A DNA stretch of 64,000 nt from NCBI RefSeq assembly GCF_040813715.1, contig NZ_JBFOCH010000015.1, one strand, 5' to 3'. The notes beneath the pieces are model-generated. The model was not told the origin of the DNA. It searched no databases and saw only the letters and a program-made list of their open reading frames with translations. Position numbers and translations under genes: made by a program. This DNA comes from Mesorhizobium_K marinum. GTDB taxonomy: Bacteria; Pseudomonadota; Alphaproteobacteria; Rhizobiales; Rhizobiaceae. Positions within the stretch are counted from its first letter, which is position 1. Each line of letters starts with the position of its first letter. Shown in pieces: positions 62,001 through 64,000 of the stretch.

Positions 62001-64000
62001 CCATGAAGATTCCAGGGGTCCGCGCCTCGGCGGCATTGCGTAGCGAGGCTAAACCGGCGTCAGCATCTGGGTCGCCGAGAACGTGTGCTTGGAGCTCGAC
62101 GCTCGAAGGGACCGCCTGAGGCTTGATGCCTGCATAGACGAGCTGGCGTACCAAGTCCCGAAAGTGATTGAGCTCTAGCCCGGCTGCAAGGTCCGCGGCG
62201 TCGTCGCGGCTGTCCGTAAAGGCAATCATCCGTTCTGGCTCGTCGCCATCGCCTGTCGAGTACATTGCTCGATCTGCCACCAGCTGGGTCGTGACGTTTA
62301 GACCGGTCCTGAGCCCGCGTATTGGGCTTTGCACGGAGCCGCTAAAAAAGGCTCTCCTATTTTCCGGGCGGCTATTCTGGTCGCGGCGGTGGCCGAGGCA
62401 GCAAGGGCAGCCTTCGGGCAAGGCCGCTATCGTTTCGCTAGCCGCGAGGCCGGCGGCCGGTTTTTGGAAGATGATTCCCGCGGAGTTCGTGGTCGCCCCG
62501 CTGATCTGGCCAGTGAAAGGATCAAGCTTTCCCCTCTGGAATCCCATAGTCACGGTCTTGCCGGAAGGGGACGTGTGCTGCCAAGTTGCCGCGTTGCCCG
62601 GCGTCATTGTGCCGCCCGGCCAATACCAACGATATTCATCGATCGTGCGCTCGTTGACTTGGCTGGCCTTGTCGCTTCCCTCGCCTGTCCGCGTGGCTTC
62701 CAGGAAGGTAACGGCGGAGAGCCGCTCGTCGGTTGCAGGGACTATGTAGCCTCCAAGGAAGGGTTCGCCACAGTCATAGCAGTAGAGCAGCTCCAGTACC
62801 TGCCCGCCGCAACCGCATTTCATCGCGGGTGCCTTGAATAGGCGGCCAAAGCTTCGGCGAGGTGACTTGAACGATTCTTCTACCTCGGTACACGCGGGAT
62901 TGGAGCATGCCCACATGCCTTGCACCTGGCGTAGGAACATGTGCGAGCGGAACGTCGGGATGGGCTCTTCCCAGCTGCCCTCCTCTAGTTTGGCGGCGGC
63001 AAAAAGGGCTTCGAGCAGGTGTTCCCTACCCGATGCCGCGAACAAGGCCCCCGCGATGCTCGAAAGGCTTGCGGGCCGAATGACTTCGACATCCTTCCCA
63101 TCGGTGGGGTCGCGGACAATAGACTTGCCTGCCAGCTTGCATGCGGTGGCTATCACTTCCCTTGGGGAGTACACCTGTTTGATGGCATTGAACGCTGCCG
63201 TCGCGGCGTGTTCGTTATCGCCCAGCAAGGCGTCCTTGTGCCTCTCCACCGACGCGGGGTCGATCGGCAACGACACCGAATAGTCCCGTGGCGCGCCCTT
63301 GAATATATGGAACGTGCTACGAGGGACGCCGAAGAATTGCTCAAGATACTCCTTGCCGGCCTCGCCATCGAGCGAGGCACTGGTTGCGATGCATCGCAGT
63401 TGCTTGGACGATGGCGAGATGCCGAGGCGGTCGAGAAGATTGCGAACCACCAGCGCGACTTCGGTGCCCTGTGTGCCGCGATACGAATGCAACTCGTCGA
63501 CGACGAGCGTGAAGGTATTCCTCTCGCTGGATCGCAACCAAGCTCGCGTCTGGTCGAAAATTGGGGCCTCAACGTCTCTCATGAGCATGATGTTCATCAT
63601 GCTGGTGTTGGTGATGAGGATGTCAGGCGGGGCTGCGACCATGTCCCACCGCGTTAGCATCTCGCCGATCAAGGGGTCTTGGAACTGGCTGCATGTTTCG
63701 AGGATTTGCTTGGCGCTCGCGTCGGACTTCGCCAACTGCTCCCGTACCTTGGAAATCTCACGCTCTATCGCGAGAACTTCATGGCCTACCTCGTTGATGC
63801 GTGTGCGGTCCCGGGCCATGAGTGATGGTGGGGGTACAAATGTGCCGCCGAGGGTCGCGCCTGTATAACGTCCAAAGAAGAAGAGAGGCTTGCCCGGACC
63901 ATGGCACGCGCGCGATGCAGCTTGGCGAAGGCGCGAGACCTGATCCTCGACGAGTGCGTTGGTTGGATAGAGCACGAGCGCCCGGACAGCCGGCACCACA
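59041..64000 (-). CDS. Large DEAD/DEAH helicase with C-terminal DUF1998-type region (DruE-like), 5' end beyond window
   Basis: At least 1652 residues; the Walker A motif lies outside. Seen in order: motif Ia LVLYPTNALVEDQ, APPDILITNTSMMN, DELH box in TLVVDELHSYRGTQGTEVAL (about 63490), TSASL, FTDSRDDAADLAAGLELNHF, motif V LSVTTTMEVGVDIGSL, motif VI QRVGRAGRAGQ (about 60950). Several Cys clusters suggest zinc sites (CSNPAC...CYDCGEP; CDSCSRR...CDC; CTEASCG...CATCGQ). The C-terminus (VFVADALENGAGYSRWA, then CDRSCPDCLRNYANRFSHG) is DUF1998-like. This architecture and size match DruE of Druantia defence systems; DISARM splits similar parts over two genes. Coupled to the NERD-helicase gene by GTGA. 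Confidence 0.85.
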   Translation of the reverse strand, partial: VVPAVRALVLYPTNALVEDQVSRLRQAASRACHGPGKPLFFFGRYTGATLGGTFVPPPSLMARDRTRINEVGHEVLAIEREISKVREQLAKSDASAKQILETCSQFQDPLIGEMLTRWDMVAAPPDILITNTSMMNIMLMRDVEAPIFDQTRAWLRSSERNTFTLVVDELHSYRGTQGTEVALVVRNLLDRLGISPSSKQLRCIATSASLDGEAGKEYLEQFFGVPRSTFHIFKGAPRDYSVSLPIDPASVERHKDALLGDNEHAATAAFNAIKQVYSPREVIATACKLAGKSIVRDPTDGKDVEVIRPASLSSIAGALFAASGREHLLEALFAAAKLEEGSWEEPIPTFRSHMFLRQVQGMWACSNPACTEVEESFKSPRRSFGRLFKAPAMKCGCGGQVLELLYCYDCGEPFLGGYIVPATDERLSAVTFLEATRTGEGSDKASQVNERTIDEYRWYWPGGTMTPGNAATWQHTSPSGKTVTMGFQRGKLDPFTGQISGATTNSAGIIFQKPAAGLAASETIAALPEGCPCCLGHRRDQNSRPENRRAFFSGSVQSPIRGLRTGLNVTTQLVADRAMYSTGDGDEPERMIAFTDSRDDAADLAAGLELNHFRDLVRQLVYAGIKPQAVPSSVELQAHVLGDPDADAGLASLRNAAEARTPGIFMAVKLAKLNAAGKAEKDLIERHDASISDARTTWPTLLAGMRSSLVALGQNPAGPGASLAVYDGSPWWRFFDPPSPDDWEPLPAAVASDGRTRLMQEFSLQLAYSLFDRAGRDLESMGVASIEVDGPHAQALGLEEAVANGIIANVVRILGHARNMVGEKTRQATSIPAKARSYIEKAAALVGRDAKELGADIATHLQDRGVINANWLLQVNNHSSLKLVLVPRGERPLFRCDSCSRRTMVLPITACTTPHCDCRTFSRVENPGEDYYAWVSREPAHRLSAAELTGQTKPISEQRNRQRLFKGTAFLDGESPIINGLDALSVTTTMEVGVDIGSLKLVMMANMPPQRFNYQQRVGRAGRAGQAFSYAITISRGAAHDEYYFNNPERMTGDLPPQPKLDLSRPEIVRRVVSAECLRRAFAQHPQAPARTEESIHGIFGRKDAWASTYRDGIASWLASSPDVPIVVERLVAHTPLDGKVDALVAYARHELVLAIDAVVASTQFIQEELSHRLAVAGILPMFGFPTQVRSLFHDRAKPNRLDDVIISDRPLDHAVWAFSPGAEIPKDKQLNTACGFVFRKDGPNGVHNEPQPLGTALVYTRCTEASCGTIAANASDACATCGQPSNPFPLYQPKGFLASFRRKDYDGQRQRGPALPSPVRAFEQVFGNEGCGPMKIALGEGPVAVVNDNRGQLFAFFQEPYERVSVREPRLYREDVPWDDVPGATPFTRGAIGAIFTTDVLSYYIEGAPGVGKQGMLDVRNQPSARGAIASFAEFTKLALATALDVDPGEFRIGRQPFRKDGCETEQVFVADALENGAGYSRWAANPVNLREALLSYHAVVSPKWQADHHARDCDRSCPDCLRNYANRFSHGILDWRLALDMADLVLGNPLPAGRWIGSSAEDSAVKAFTRLCADAGTPVTEDYANGLAFLSNGRKALVLGHPLWHTMEGYLQAEQSAARDELLSKGLQPEFVDMRDFASRMAAYYLRLQS

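Noticed and set aside
59041..64000. DISARM system
   Set aside because: DISARM carries the helicase (DrmA) and DUF1998 (DrmB) on separate genes with a methyltransferase; here both are in one protein and no methyltransferase is in view.

Overview
The window looks like chromosomal DNA from a high-GC alphaproteobacterium of the order Hyphomicrobiales, probably near Mesorhizobium/Aminobacter (Phyllobacteriaceae-like). Reasons: strong GC3 bias (a spot count of 33961-34020 gives 43 G+C of 60); rhizobial-type promoters of the form CTTGxx-N17-CTATAT in front of gyrB and hrcA, with a variant in front of a tRNA; a rhizobial-type palindromic intergenic element near 22.4 kb; and gene neighbourhoods usual for the order (hrcA/rph/rdgB/hemW, rsmI-yraN, panB-panC, coaBC, ubiE-ubiB). 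The genus is inference.

The sequence is a scaffold, not a finished contig. Fifteen N positions or runs occur (12211, 12589, 18783, 20035, 20246, 23686-23690, 35871, 37287, 42997, 47478, 53067-53236, 54680, 56290, 56540, 56829). Almost all are flanked by the same 39-354 bases twice, usually with a few mismatches. These are unmerged overlapping contig ends. They artificially break cysK, a glycosyltransferase gene, an Hsp70 gene, the hemW start, gst, panC, add and punA. Removing one copy restores a family-typical frame in each case I computed, so none of these is a true pseudogene.

Layout. 0-9.7 kb: lepA (3' end outside the window), a lipoprotein/trypsin-like protease pair, rpe, a divergent AraC regulator/SDR pair, a thioredoxin-fold protein, a DUF1254-type secreted protein and a Gly/Asn-rich secreted protein. 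10-22 kb: two glycosyltransferases, cysK, a LysE exporter, cytochrome b561-YceI, a membrane-anchored alpha/beta hydrolase, a second DUF1254-type protein, a YegD-like Hsp70, hrcA and rph. 22-36 kb: VOC protein, rdgB, hemW, small transporter, phytase-like periplasmic protein, rsmI-yraN, DUF3297 protein, cytochrome P450, gyrB, tex and gst. 36-43 kb: pantothenate/CoA genes panC, panB and coaBC, with a VapBC/FitAB-type toxin-antitoxin pair between coaBC and ubiB-ubiE. 43-54.5 kb: a nucleoside module made of adenosine deaminase, uracil phosphoribosyltransferase, thymidine phosphorylase, purine nucleoside phosphorylase, cytidine deaminase and a complete BMP-type nucleoside ABC importer; the importer genes and cdd-punA-deoA are tightly packed, mostly with 4-base overlaps. 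54.7-56.0 kb: msrA and a small membrane protein.

At 56032-56121 lies tRNA-Ser(GGA) with an encoded CCA. Directly after it the composition changes abruptly (56121-56160 has only 7 G+C of 40; 57901-57960 has 36 of 60), consistent with the edge of an inserted genomic island. The island carries two translationally coupled minus-strand genes: a very large DEAD/DEAH helicase with a C-terminal DUF1998-type region (at least 1652 residues, 5' end beyond the window), resembling DruE of Druantia anti-phage systems, followed by a NERD-type nuclease domain fused to a UvrD-like helicase. This pair is the best candidate in the window for an undescribed defence system.
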